6,611 nucleotides of DNA. It comes from an uncultured Planctomycetota bacterium. Its GTDB lineage: Bacteria > Planctomycetota > Planctomycetia > Pirellulales > UBA1268. Shown one piece after another: positions 1 through 6,200 of the stretch; the stretch's first letter is position 1, and each line of letters starts with the position of its first letter. The position numbers and the translations under genes were made by a program. The DNA lies in contig CAJQGO010000148.1 of the NCBI GenBank assembly GCA_905477565.1, positions 1 to 6,611 on the forward strand. Direction: 5' to 3'. Under the pieces are notes generated by a model. It worked only from the letters and a program-made list of their open reading frames with translations, searched no databases and had not been told where the DNA came from.

Positions 1-116
1 GTCCACACATATTCGTTGTTCTTATTTTCTCTTTCCTTCGCATGAAGGAAATTCGTTACTCCAGTCATCCCGAAAAGCAGCCATATTAAAATAGAAATCC
101 GTCGTAAAGAATCCAT
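1..116 (-). CDS. N-terminus of an unrecognised exported protein (partial, runs off left edge)
   Basis: An open frame begins at ATG 116-114 on the minus strand and continues without a stop to the window edge, giving 38 residues that start MDSLRRISILIWLLFG. The residues look like a Sec signal peptide: a basic n-region (LRR, residues 4-6), a hydrophobic core at about 7-24 and a plausible signal peptidase I site after FLHA (residue 26), followed by a charged stretch (KERENKNNE). An AAGGA sequence at 121-125 lies 4 nt upstream of the ATG, a short spacing. An in-frame ATG at 152-150 would add 12 residues but has no visible ribosome binding site and would bury the signal peptide, so I prefer 116. 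The gene lies 89 bp downstream of crcB on the same strand and may share its transcript. Too little protein is visible to name a family, and whether it is a real gene depends on sequence beyond the edge. Confidence 0.5.
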   Translation of the reverse strand, partial: MDSLRRISILIWLLFGMTGVTNFLHAKERENKNNEYVW

Positions 117-205
117 AACATCCTTAACTACTTGTTTGGTATTGCCTACCATAAGGCACACACTGCTCGCCGAAATAACGATCATCCCTGTCTTGCAGAT
201 GCACT

Positions 206-592
206 TTATCCGGCAAAGAATCGACCGACAAAAACCCCAACCCATACAACTGCCAAACCAGAGATTGTTGTTCCGATCATGTACGCTCCAGCAAGGTTGG
301 GCTTCCCCTCTTGAAACAACTCATATGACTGAAATGCAAAACTAGAATACGTTGTAAAACCTCCGAGAAATCCTACCAACAATATTGTTTCAAGACCTGC
401 GGGCAAACTCATCCGACCCCGGCCAAAGGCTACAATCAATCCAAAAAGAAAACTGCCGAGCAAATTGACCGCGAAAGTGCCCCAAGGAAAATCCCGACCA
501 CACAACCGAACGGCTAGCATAATCACCAAAACACGCGAGAGTGTGCCAAGACCTCCACCTACTGCCAGCCAGATTGCGTGCGAAAATGTCAT
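206..592 (-). CDS. crcB: CrcB/FluC fluoride ion channel
   Basis: Small inner-membrane protein of 128 residues, the usual size for CrcB (Fluc). The family forms antiparallel dimers that let fluoride leave the cell and protect against fluoride toxicity. Visible family signatures are GGGLGTLSR near residues 12-20, PWGTFAVNLLGSFLFG at 36-51 (with the conserved pore-lining Asn at 43), and GFLGGFTTYSSF at 74-85, which carries the Phe-box phenylalanines (F75, F79) and the TT region around the central sodium site. Four hydrophobic segments are apparent, at roughly 4-28, 38-56, 68-90 and 100-126. It starts at ATG 592-590. The only purine-rich ribosome-binding candidate, AGGTGG at 607-612, is about 14 nt away, longer than usual. 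It is divergent from the homospermidine synthase gene. I see no fluoride riboswitch upstream, although many crcB genes have one. The family assignment is firm; fluoride specificity is family knowledge. Confidence 0.95.
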   Translation of the reverse strand: MTFSHAIWLAVGGGLGTLSRVLVIMLAVRLCGRDFPWGTFAVNLLGSFLFGLIVAFGRGRMSLPAGLETILLVGFLGGFTTYSSFAFQSYELFQEGKPNLAGAYMIGTTISGLAVVWVGVFVGRFFAG

Positions 593-666
593 GAGTATTT
601 ATATTTCCACCTTAGCGGCTGTTGGTCGTAAACCATGCTTTGTTTCAAGCGATGACTGAGAAAACA

Positions 667-677
667 GGTACTGTACC
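667..677. repeat. Short perfect inverted repeat GGTAC-T-GTACC
   Basis: Five-base arms flank a single central T in the crcB-hss intergenic region, about 75 bp upstream of the crcB start codon. The layout could suit a small dimeric regulator. Arms this short arise readily by chance in a region of this size, so a regulatory role is only a suggestion. Confidence 0.25.
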
Positions 678-802
678 GGTTTCATATCAAAACGGCATCA
701 TAAACCTAAAACGTTTGTTTATTCACTTTCCGAAACATCTTTTGTAAGCAAATCTATTGGAACCACTGATTGAGGGGATCAACGTTATACTTTGGGCTCA
801 TT

Positions 803-833
803 TTGAAACCAATAGTTTCATGAACATTACACT
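803..833 (+). promoter_or_regulatory. Candidate promoter for the hss cassette with a long spacer
   Basis: TTGAAA at 803-808 matches five of six sigma-70 -35 bases and TACACT at 828-833 matches four of six -10 bases, with a 19-nt spacer. A start near 840 would leave a leader of about 33 nt before ATG 873. The spacer is longer than the 17 nt optimum, a geometry known from promoters controlled by MerR-type activators, and a dyad sits over the -35 side of it. A competing -10, TATACT at 786-791, is a better hexamer but lacks a -35 at sensible distance (TTGGAA at 757-762 is 23 nt away and TTGAGG at 770-775 only 10). The call is a pattern match only. Confidence 0.25.
804..820. repeat. Perfect inverted repeat TGAAAC-N5-GTTTCA, possible operator
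   Basis: Six-base arms at 804-809 and 815-820 surround the spacer CAATA, about 50 bp upstream of the hss ATG. It overlaps the candidate -35 at 803-808 and would lie just downstream of the alternative -10 at 786-791, so either promoter would put it at a normal repressor or activator position. It could also form a weak 6-bp hairpin in a leader RNA. About one such repeat by chance in a region this size would not be surprising. Confidence 0.35.
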
Positions 834-872
834 TTTTCGCGTATTACATTGCCCCTGGAGTTGGTTGCTCGC

Positions 873-2336
873 ATGGTCACATTTGACAACAAAATTTTAT
901 TCGTTGGCTTTGGCTTTGTTGCTCGTTGCACGCTGCCAATCCTACTCGACCACATAAAAATTAATCCTTCACAGATAACAATTATTGATTTTGAACCTGA
1001 TGAAGAAGCACTACGACCATGGATTGAAAAAGGGGTCGTATTCGTCCAAGACAAGGTCTGCCCAGACAATTTAGGCAAGGTGCTCCATCGCTATGTCGGT
1101 GAGGGTGATCTACTCATTGATCTCGCATGGAACATTGACTGTTGTGAGATTGTCAGTTGGTGTCACGACCATGGTGTGCTCTATCTGAATACATCCGTTG
1201 AGCTCTGGGACCCATATGAACATGCAAAGAATGCTCATCCCACACAACTCACTCTTTACTGGCGTCACATGAATCTTCGTCGCATGATCTCACAGTGGAC
1301 TGAAAAGGGGCCAACGGCTGTTCTTGAACACGGCGCGAACCCAGGACTGATCAGTCACTTTACGAAGCAGGCCCTGCTTGATATCGCCGACGCATGCCTT
1401 GAAGAACAAAAGTTTTCTGGCCAACAGGCCGAACGGATTGCACAGTATCGGAAAACACACACCTTCAATTACCTTGCAAAGGAATTGGGAGTAAAAGTAA
1501 TCCACTGCAGCGAACGTGATACTCAGATTTCTACTTCACCGAAAGAAGTTGATGAGTTCGTCAACACCTGGAGCGTCGAGGGCTTTCGTGAGGAAGGAAC
1601 AACTACCGCCGAGATGGGATGGGGCACTCATGAAAAAGAACTCCCTCCATTTGCATACGAACACGAGGATGGCCCAAAGAGCCAAATCTGTTTAGCCCGC
1701 ATGGGAATGAACACGTACGTGTCCAGTTGGGTTCCAGATTACACCATTACAGGCATGGTGGTACGACACGGTGAAGCTTTCAGTATTACCGAGAAACTCT
1801 CTGTTCGAGACAATGTTGGTGAAACAATTTATCGCCCCACTGTGCACTACGCCTATTGCCCGTGTGATGCAGCTATTGCCAGTCTTTGGGAGCTTCGCGG
1901 CTACAACTATGAACTCCAACCTCGCACCCGCATCATGACTGATGAAATCACACACGGAGCAGATATCCTTGGTGCTCTGGTGATGGGACACCCGCTAACA
2001 TCTTGGTGGTGCGGAAGTGACCTGTCGATTGAAGAATCACGGCAACTTGTACCTCATCAAAATGCAACCACGATGCAGGTTGCTATTTCCGTCGTTGCCG
2101 CATGCATGTGGATGATTGAAAATCCACAAGAAGGCGTACGTCTTCCCGATGATTTACCGCACGAGTATGTTCTTGATATTGCGAAGCCATACCTCGGAAA
2201 ATTCATTTCAGTACGTTCAGATTGGACACCGCTAAAGAAAACTTCTGTCACATTCCGTGGGTACAACGATCCCGACATTGATCCCGACGACCCCTGGCAA
2301 TTTAAGAACTTCCTGCAAACCGAGGACAAAGACTGA
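873..2336 (+). CDS. hss: Homospermidine synthase (bacterial NAD-dependent type)
   Basis: Predicted cytosolic enzyme (EC 2.5.1.44) that uses NAD as a recycled hydride carrier to join two putrescines into sym-homospermidine with loss of ammonia. The 487-residue product is close to the roughly 477 residues of the Blastochloris viridis enzyme. Numbering from ATG 873, a Rossmann motif GFGFVA lies at 12-17 (third glycine replaced by Ala). Family blocks follow: TSVELW at 107-112, VLEHGANPG at 150-158, CSERDTQ at 212-218, NTWSVEGFREEG at 231-242, AEMGWGTHE at 246-254, YRPTVHYAY at 320-328, HQNAT at 395-399 and DPWQFKN at 473-479. These match the B. viridis sequence as I remember it, including equivalents of active-site residues Glu117, Asn162, Glu210, Trp229 and Glu237. 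A TTG at 849 would add eight residues. I chose ATG 873 because homologues start just before this Rossmann strand and GGAG at 857-860 is upstream, though 12 nt away. It probably shares a transcript with the decarboxylase downstream. Confidence 0.93.
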   Translation: MVTFDNKILFVGFGFVARCTLPILLDHIKINPSQITIIDFEPDEEALRPWIEKGVVFVQDKVCPDNLGKVLHRYVGEGDLLIDLAWNIDCCEIVSWCHDHGVLYLNTSVELWDPYEHAKNAHPTQLTLYWRHMNLRRMISQWTEKGPTAVLEHGANPGLISHFTKQALLDIADACLEEQKFSGQQAERIAQYRKTHTFNYLAKELGVKVIHCSERDTQISTSPKEVDEFVNTWSVEGFREEGTTTAEMGWGTHEKELPPFAYEHEDGPKSQICLARMGMNTYVSSWVPDYTITGMVVRHGEAFSITEKLSVRDNVGETIYRPTVHYAYCPCDAAIASLWELRGYNYELQPRTRIMTDEITHGADILGALVMGHPLTSWWCGSDLSIEESRQLVPHQNATTMQVAISVVAACMWMIENPQEGVRLPDDLPHEYVLDIAKPYLGKFISVRSDWTPLKKTSVTFRGYNDPDIDPDDPWQFKNFLQTEDKD

Positions 2337-2395
2337 TTACCCATTTATTCAAAAACTTTTCCTGTTTGCACATGGTTGAACTGCTCGCTCTGCAT

Positions 2396-2399
2396 GAGG
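2396..2399 (+). promoter_or_regulatory. Ribosome binding site for the decarboxylase
   Basis: GAGG ends 10 nt before ATG 2410 and supports that start. The ATG at 2394 is out of frame with the decarboxylase. Confidence 0.5.
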
Positions 2400-2409
2400 C
2401 ATCATCCGG

Positions 2410-3543
2410 ATGAATAAAAAGACCTTACTTCAGCTGGCAAAGACTCACGGCACACCTTTGTTTGTTATTGATCATGCGGAATTACGGAAAAACTACGCGT
2501 TGTTCCGAAAGCACTTTCCACGAGTGCAGGCATACTATGCCGTCAAAGTGAACAGCGATCCCGTTGTTGTAGAAACGTTTTACAAACTTGGTGGCAGTTT
2601 CGATGTTGCCAGCATGCAGGAATTCCACACTGTCTATCGTTTTATCGAAGACTTGCCACCACAAGAACGTCAGGATTTCATTTGGGACAAGGTCATTTAT
2701 GCCAATCCAATTAAGCCCGTTGAGACGCTACAGGAACTTGACCGCTACAAACCACTCGTAACATTTGATAACGAGGAAGAGGTTAAGAAAATTGCAAAGC
2801 ACGCCCCAAACGCAGGGCTGGCGCTTCGGCTTCGGGTACCAAACACTGGGTCGATGGTTGAATTATCAAGTAAATTCGGGGCACTGCCAGGCGAAGCAGT
2901 CCAGTTAATTGCTTACGCACACGATCATGGCCTGACAGTCGAAGGCGTGTCATTTCATGTAGGAAGCCAGTGTACGAATCCAGAGAATTATATTCAGGCG
3001 ATTCATCTTTCAGCAGGCATTTTTGCAGAAGCAAAATCCCGTGGTTTCGATTTACAATTGCTTGACATTGGTGGTGGTTTTCCTGCCGCATACGACGCAA
3101 ATGTGCCCAAGTTTGCAACGCTCGCAAAAAAACTTAATCACGAACTCGACCGTTTGTTTCCAAAGTCGATTGAAATTCTTGCTGAGCCAGGAAGATTTCT
3201 TGTCGCCTCAGCAGGATCTGCTGTTTCGAAAATTATTGGAAAAGCGGTCCGCGGTGACAAACTCTGCTATTACGTAGACGACGGCGTGTACCACACCTAC
3301 TCGGGCATCATTTTTGACCACTGCACCTACCGTATGAAGAGTTTTAAATCTGGCCCAACTCAACTGTGCGCTGTCTTCGGGCCTACGTGTGACGCGCTTG
3401 ATACAATTAGTCTTGCTGAGCAATTACCTGAACTGAATATTGGAGATTATCTTTACAGCAATACGATCGGTGCCTATTCTGCGGCCAGTTCAACTCATTT
3501 CAATGGCTTCCCACCTGCAAAAGTGGTCCATGTGAATCGATGA
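2410..3543 (+). CDS. Type III (alanine racemase-fold) PLP-dependent ornithine decarboxylase
   Basis: A 377-residue enzyme predicted to decarboxylate L-ornithine to putrescine, the substrate of the synthase encoded 73 bp upstream. It belongs to the group IV decarboxylases (eukaryotic-type ODC and bacterial ODC/LDC), with an N-terminal PLP barrel and a C-terminal beta domain. Visible residues are the PLP lysine K46 in YYAVKVN, H183 in FHVGSQ, the phosphate-binding GGGFP at 221-225, EPGRF at 259-263, DDGVY at 290-294, D303 in IIFDH, C327 and D328 in GPTCDALD, and Y356 in GAYSAASSTHFNGF. These correspond to mouse ODC K69, H197, G235-237, the EPGR arginine, D332, C360, D361 and Y389. An acid at the D332 position and the intact GPTCD loop favour a diamine substrate with a free distal amine, so ornithine is likely. 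Lysine or dual specificity cannot be excluded. The gene is shorter than eukaryotic ODC, as usual in bacteria, and its stop lies 18 bp from the convergent methyltransferase gene. Confidence 0.9.
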   Translation: MNKKTLLQLAKTHGTPLFVIDHAELRKNYALFRKHFPRVQAYYAVKVNSDPVVVETFYKLGGSFDVASMQEFHTVYRFIEDLPPQERQDFIWDKVIYANPIKPVETLQELDRYKPLVTFDNEEEVKKIAKHAPNAGLALRLRVPNTGSMVELSSKFGALPGEAVQLIAYAHDHGLTVEGVSFHVGSQCTNPENYIQAIHLSAGIFAEAKSRGFDLQLLDIGGGFPAAYDANVPKFATLAKKLNHELDRLFPKSIEILAEPGRFLVASAGSAVSKIIGKAVRGDKLCYYVDDGVYHTYSGIIFDHCTYRMKSFKSGPTQLCAVFGPTCDALDTISLAEQLPELNIGDYLYSNTIGAYSAASSTHFNGFPPAKVVHVNR

Positions 3544-3561
3544 CTCCATTCTAAAAAGCAG

Positions 3562-4644
3562 TTACGGCCTTCTGACTGCCTCAATGATGTGGTACCCCTT
3601 CACAAGTTCCTGTGCTACGTCATTCCAAGCCTGAGGCAACTGTTCTAAATACCAGGAAGGTTGCTTCGTGATCAGAAGGAGAGTACCCCCAGGTGCAAGC
3701 GCAGCCTTGGCTGAGTTCACAAACATCTCCGCTATGCGAAAATCTGAGTAGTAGGGCGGATTTGCAACAACCAGATCATAGCACCCGGGATCAGGAACTA
3801 TTCCCGAAGCCTCAAGGGCAACTGTTATGTTTGGCAGATTATTTTCTGCTGCCGACTGTCGTAAACAGGAAACGGCACGCGCTGAAGAGTCGATCGCATA
3901 AATTTCTATTGATGGATGTCTTGCTGCGAGACCCAAACTGACGCAACCTGATCCACAGCCTAATTCGAGAACACGAGCACCTTCAGCCAGGTCTATAGCA
4001 TTCAGTAGATGCCGTGCAGCTGGATCAATCCGACGATGTGCAAAAACACCTGGGCGGCTCACCGCAGTAAGCAAACGTTGCTGGTCACGGAACACTACCT
4101 TACACCCGAAGTCTCTAACTTTTTTTAACGGTTGTGTTTTCCGTACGATGTAACAGACTGTTCTTGGCTTTTCTGATATGTCCGGACGCACCCGCACTGT
4201 CTCACCGGTAGCAGCCAGATGCGATCGCAACCACTTGTCTTGAGGGTTATCAATCGCGGTAACCAATTGGCCGCCGAGCTCTAATGCTTGAAAAGCCGCC
4301 TGCAACACATCTCGTGTAAACTCAGCCTCTCCAGATTTGAAAACAGGAATAACCGCGAGATCGTATTGTCCTTCGTGAACGCTCACTGGAGTATCGGCCT
4401 CACAATACAGGCTGAGTTGTGCGGGGAAATCCTGTACTGCACTGACCAACAACCGCTGTTGGTATTGGTCATGAAACCAGAGATTTACCTCTGCATCTGG
4501 TCGAGTCTCGGCAAGTGTAATCGCAGCCTGGCCGCGACCGACTGTGGTGGCCAGAATGTGATTTCCGGACAATTCTTTTGCAATCGTTGCAGCATGAAGT
4601 TCTGCTGGCCGAGCCGGTGGCAATTTCTCAAGGAGCGTAGGCAT
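3562..4644 (-). CDS. RsmC/RlmG-like class I SAM-dependent methyltransferase
   Basis: A 360-residue protein resembling the two-domain RsmC family (about 340 residues), whose members methylate N2 of guanine in rRNA (RsmC acts on 16S G1207, RlmG on 23S). From ATG 4644 the N-terminal half, about residues 1-170, looks like a degenerate methyltransferase fold. The C-terminal half is catalytic: GVFAHRRIDPAARHLL at 199-214 resembles the RsmC segment before the domain, SAM motif I is VLELGCGSG at 225-233, the acidic motif II residue is D252 in IYAID, and motif IV is NPPYY at 295-299, the NPP[FY] typical of amino-group methylation. I prefer ATG 4644 because AGAGG lies 8 nt upstream. A GTG at 4683, with no clear ribosome binding site, would add 13 residues and leave 14 bp after the M16 gene. 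Same direction as the M16 pair, so probably co-transcribed. The exact substrate is not decidable here. Confidence 0.82.
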   Translation of the reverse strand: MPTLLEKLPPARPAELHAATIAKELSGNHILATTVGRGQAAITLAETRPDAEVNLWFHDQYQQRLLVSAVQDFPAQLSLYCEADTPVSVHEGQYDLAVIPVFKSGEAEFTRDVLQAAFQALELGGQLVTAIDNPQDKWLRSHLAATGETVRVRPDISEKPRTVCYIVRKTQPLKKVRDFGCKVVFRDQQRLLTAVSRPGVFAHRRIDPAARHLLNAIDLAEGARVLELGCGSGCVSLGLAARHPSIEIYAIDSSARAVSCLRQSAAENNLPNITVALEASGIVPDPGCYDLVVANPPYYSDFRIAEMFVNSAKAALAPGGTLLLITKQPSWYLEQLPQAWNDVAQELVKGYHIIEAVRRP

Positions 4645-4652
4645 AGCAACAG

Positions 4653-4657
4653 CCTCT
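4653..4657 (-). promoter_or_regulatory. Ribosome binding site that favours ATG 4644 for the methyltransferase
   Basis: On the minus strand AGAGG stands 8 nt before the ATG at 4644-4642. The upstream in-frame GTG at 4683-4681 is preceded by TGAACGCAGTAGTATTT, which has no good Shine-Dalgarno match. Confidence 0.5.
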
Positions 4658-4697
4658 GTTCTGGCAAAACCATCTTCGAACACAAATACTACTGCGT

Positions 4698-6200
4698 TCA
4701 GTCAAGCGGAAGTGGCTCAAGCGTTAGTGGATCTCGAAGGGGTAGATGCTTTACTTCGCCATCGAAAAATTCTTTCATTGTTGCCCTCCCCTCAAGATCT
4801 CCAGGAGCAATCGCTTCCCAATCACCAACAACAAGAATTGCCATTTGTGACGGATCAAGGTACTTTTGTGCGACTCTGAGCAAATCGTCTTTTGTTACCG
4901 TTTTGACTTTTTCCCGAAAGGTACGCCAGTAGTCTTTTGGACGATTTGTCCACTCATCATTTACAAATACCTGAAGCGTAGTTGGCTTGCTCTCAAACTG
5001 CCTGGGAAACGTCTCGATTAAACCCTGCTTTGCAACCTCGATTTCCTCATCAGTGACGGGCTGCTGACGAATCAAAGCAATCTCGCCGAGAACAATTTTT
5101 GTGGCTAGCGCTACCGTTTGGTTTTTGCTTTCAAATGTCGCCTGAAATGCGCCCGGATAATTGACTCGCTGAGACAAGATAGAACGAACTGAATACGCCA
5201 GACCTTCATTACTCCGAACCTTCTGCATAAGCCGGCTTGTGAATCCACCGGCACCAAGAATCTCATTCAGTAAAAGCAATGGAATAGCATCTGGGTCATC
5301 GCGAACTATTCCTCGCTTCCCGAGTACCACTTTTCCCTGCGGAATCTCTTTCTGAACGTGATAGAGGCCTGGAACGAGTACTGCCTCCGGCATTTTCGGG
5401 TCCGGAGCCACAGTGCCCCGTTCCCAGCCATCAAACGCTTTTGCGAGTTTTTCCAGCATCTCCTCAACAGCAAAGTCACCAGATACAGCAACAATCATAT
5501 TTCCGGGATGGATAATCTGCGCATGAATTTTCTGAAGCTGCTCTCGACTAATTTCCTCAACACTCAATGCTGTTGGCTGACTCGCTTCAAAATGTTTTCG
5601 GCCGTAGAGCATCGCTTTCCACTCACGAGCCAGTATTGATGAAGCATTGTCATTGCGTTGTTTCAATGACTCAAGCAACCGAGCTTTCACGACCTCGAGT
5701 CGCTGTTTGTCGAAAGCCGGCTTTCGCAACATGGTGACAAAAAGCTTCAAGCTCTCATCAAAATTACCACTTAAAGAGTTCATTCGTGCTGTCGTAAATG
5801 TGTTGCCCGAAGAAACAGACATTTCTGTAGCAAGAAAATCTAGCTTCTCATCAAACGTCGCTGGATTCATGTCGCCTGCACCACCCTCACGAACCATCCG
5901 CGCCATCATTGAAGCAAGTCCGGGAGTAGCTGCTGGATCAAGTGAGTCTCCGCCTTTGAAAGTGACTGAAACATTGATGAGTGGGAATTCATGTGATTCC
6001 GCGACATACACAATTGTTCCATCAGAAAGCATTCTGCGGAAATCAGCCGCACGTGGCGGTGTATACTCAAGAGCCTCAAATTCAATCGCTTCAGGACGTG
6101 GCGGAATACCAAAGACTTGTGAAAAGCAGAGCAGGCTCACGGCAATAACACCTGCCACGGAACGCATGCAAATTATATTTCTTAACGCCTGATGATTCAC
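4698..6200 (-). CDS. Exported M16 family peptidase subunit lacking the zinc-binding motif
   Basis: A 500-residue protein with two M16 (insulinase/processing peptidase-like) halves, about residues 53-240 and 270-450. The N-terminus has a hydrophobic signal-like stretch at about 14-31 (SVAGVIAVSLLCFSQVFG), so it should be exported to the periplasm. In active M16 enzymes the first half carries HXXEH after a GxA turn. Here that place reads GLASMMARM at 94-102, with Ser, Ala and Arg in place of the two His and the Glu, so zinc binding should be lost. The second half keeps the substrate-binding R/Y pair: R329 and Y336 in KVRSNEGLAYSV, after GGFTSRL. This is the usual division of labour in heterodimeric bacterial M16B peptidases, where the partner holds the zinc. 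The GTG start at 6200 overlaps the TGA of the upstream M16 gene and follows AAGGAGG by 7 nt. An internal ATG at 6167 is less likely. Native substrate unknown. Confidence 0.88.
   Translation of the reverse strand: MNHQALRNIICMRSVAGVIAVSLLCFSQVFGIPPRPEAIEFEALEYTPPRAADFRRMLSDGTIVYVAESHEFPLINVSVTFKGGDSLDPAATPGLASMMARMVREGGAGDMNPATFDEKLDFLATEMSVSSGNTFTTARMNSLSGNFDESLKLFVTMLRKPAFDKQRLEVVKARLLESLKQRNDNASSILAREWKAMLYGRKHFEASQPTALSVEEISREQLQKIHAQIIHPGNMIVAVSGDFAVEEMLEKLAKAFDGWERGTVAPDPKMPEAVLVPGLYHVQKEIPQGKVVLGKRGIVRDDPDAIPLLLLNEILGAGGFTSRLMQKVRSNEGLAYSVRSILSQRVNYPGAFQATFESKNQTVALATKIVLGEIALIRQQPVTDEEIEVAKQGLIETFPRQFESKPTTLQVFVNDEWTNRPKDYWRTFREKVKTVTKDDLLRVAQKYLDPSQMAILVVGDWEAIAPGDLEGRATMKEFFDGEVKHLPLRDPLTLEPLPLD

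Larger units (their letters stand above)
593..872. other. Divergent intergenic region between crcB and hss
   Basis: About 280 bp separate the divergent start codons of crcB and hss, or about 256 bp if hss starts at TTG 849. The stretch is AT-rich by eye and holds two small inverted repeats (667-677 and 804-820) and promoter-like hexamers on the plus strand. I see no convincing small ORF, no tRNA, no fluoride riboswitch core and no hairpin followed by a T-run. Short frames crossing it on either strand lack family features and ribosome binding sites. Promoters for both genes must lie here if they are transcribed separately. Confidence 0.6.

Noticed and set aside
139..159. Short inverted repeats (GGTA/TACC and TGCCT/AGGCA) between crcB and the left-edge gene
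   Set aside because: Arms of four to five bases with no T-run or conserved context are expected by chance.
593..603. TATAAA at 598-603 (minus strand) as a -10 for leaderless crcB transcription
   Set aside because: No -35-like hexamer lies 16-18 nt upstream and the start would fall on the ATG itself; AT-rich sequence explains it.
849..872. TTG 849 as the start of homospermidine synthase
   Set aside because: It would add eight residues not expected before the first Rossmann strand, TTG is a rare start, and no ribosome binding site is visible before it.
873..2336. Saccharopine dehydrogenase or carboxynorspermidine synthase
   Set aside because: They share the Rossmann fold, but the NTWSVEGF, AEMGWGTHE, HQNAT and DPWQFKN blocks are those of homospermidine synthase.
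2410..3543. Carboxynorspermidine decarboxylase (NspC) or diaminopimelate decarboxylase (LysA)
   Set aside because: Both share the fold, but the YYAVKVN, IIFDH, GPTCDALD and THFNGF blocks match ornithine/lysine decarboxylases, and the adjacent homospermidine synthase needs putrescine.
3556..3582. GCAGT...ACTGC as a bidirectional terminator between the convergent genes
   Set aside because: The stem is five bases with a large loop, lies partly in the methyltransferase coding region and has no T-run on either side.
4288..4932. 214-codon open frame on the plus strand across the methyltransferase/M16 junction
   Set aside because: It is antisense to two well-supported genes, has no domain features and its composition (many Ser, Arg, Cys) is typical of a shadow frame.
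5647..6192. 181-codon open frame on the plus strand opposite the M16 subunit gene
   Set aside because: Ser- and Arg-rich antisense shadow of a clear M16 coding sequence, with no family motif.
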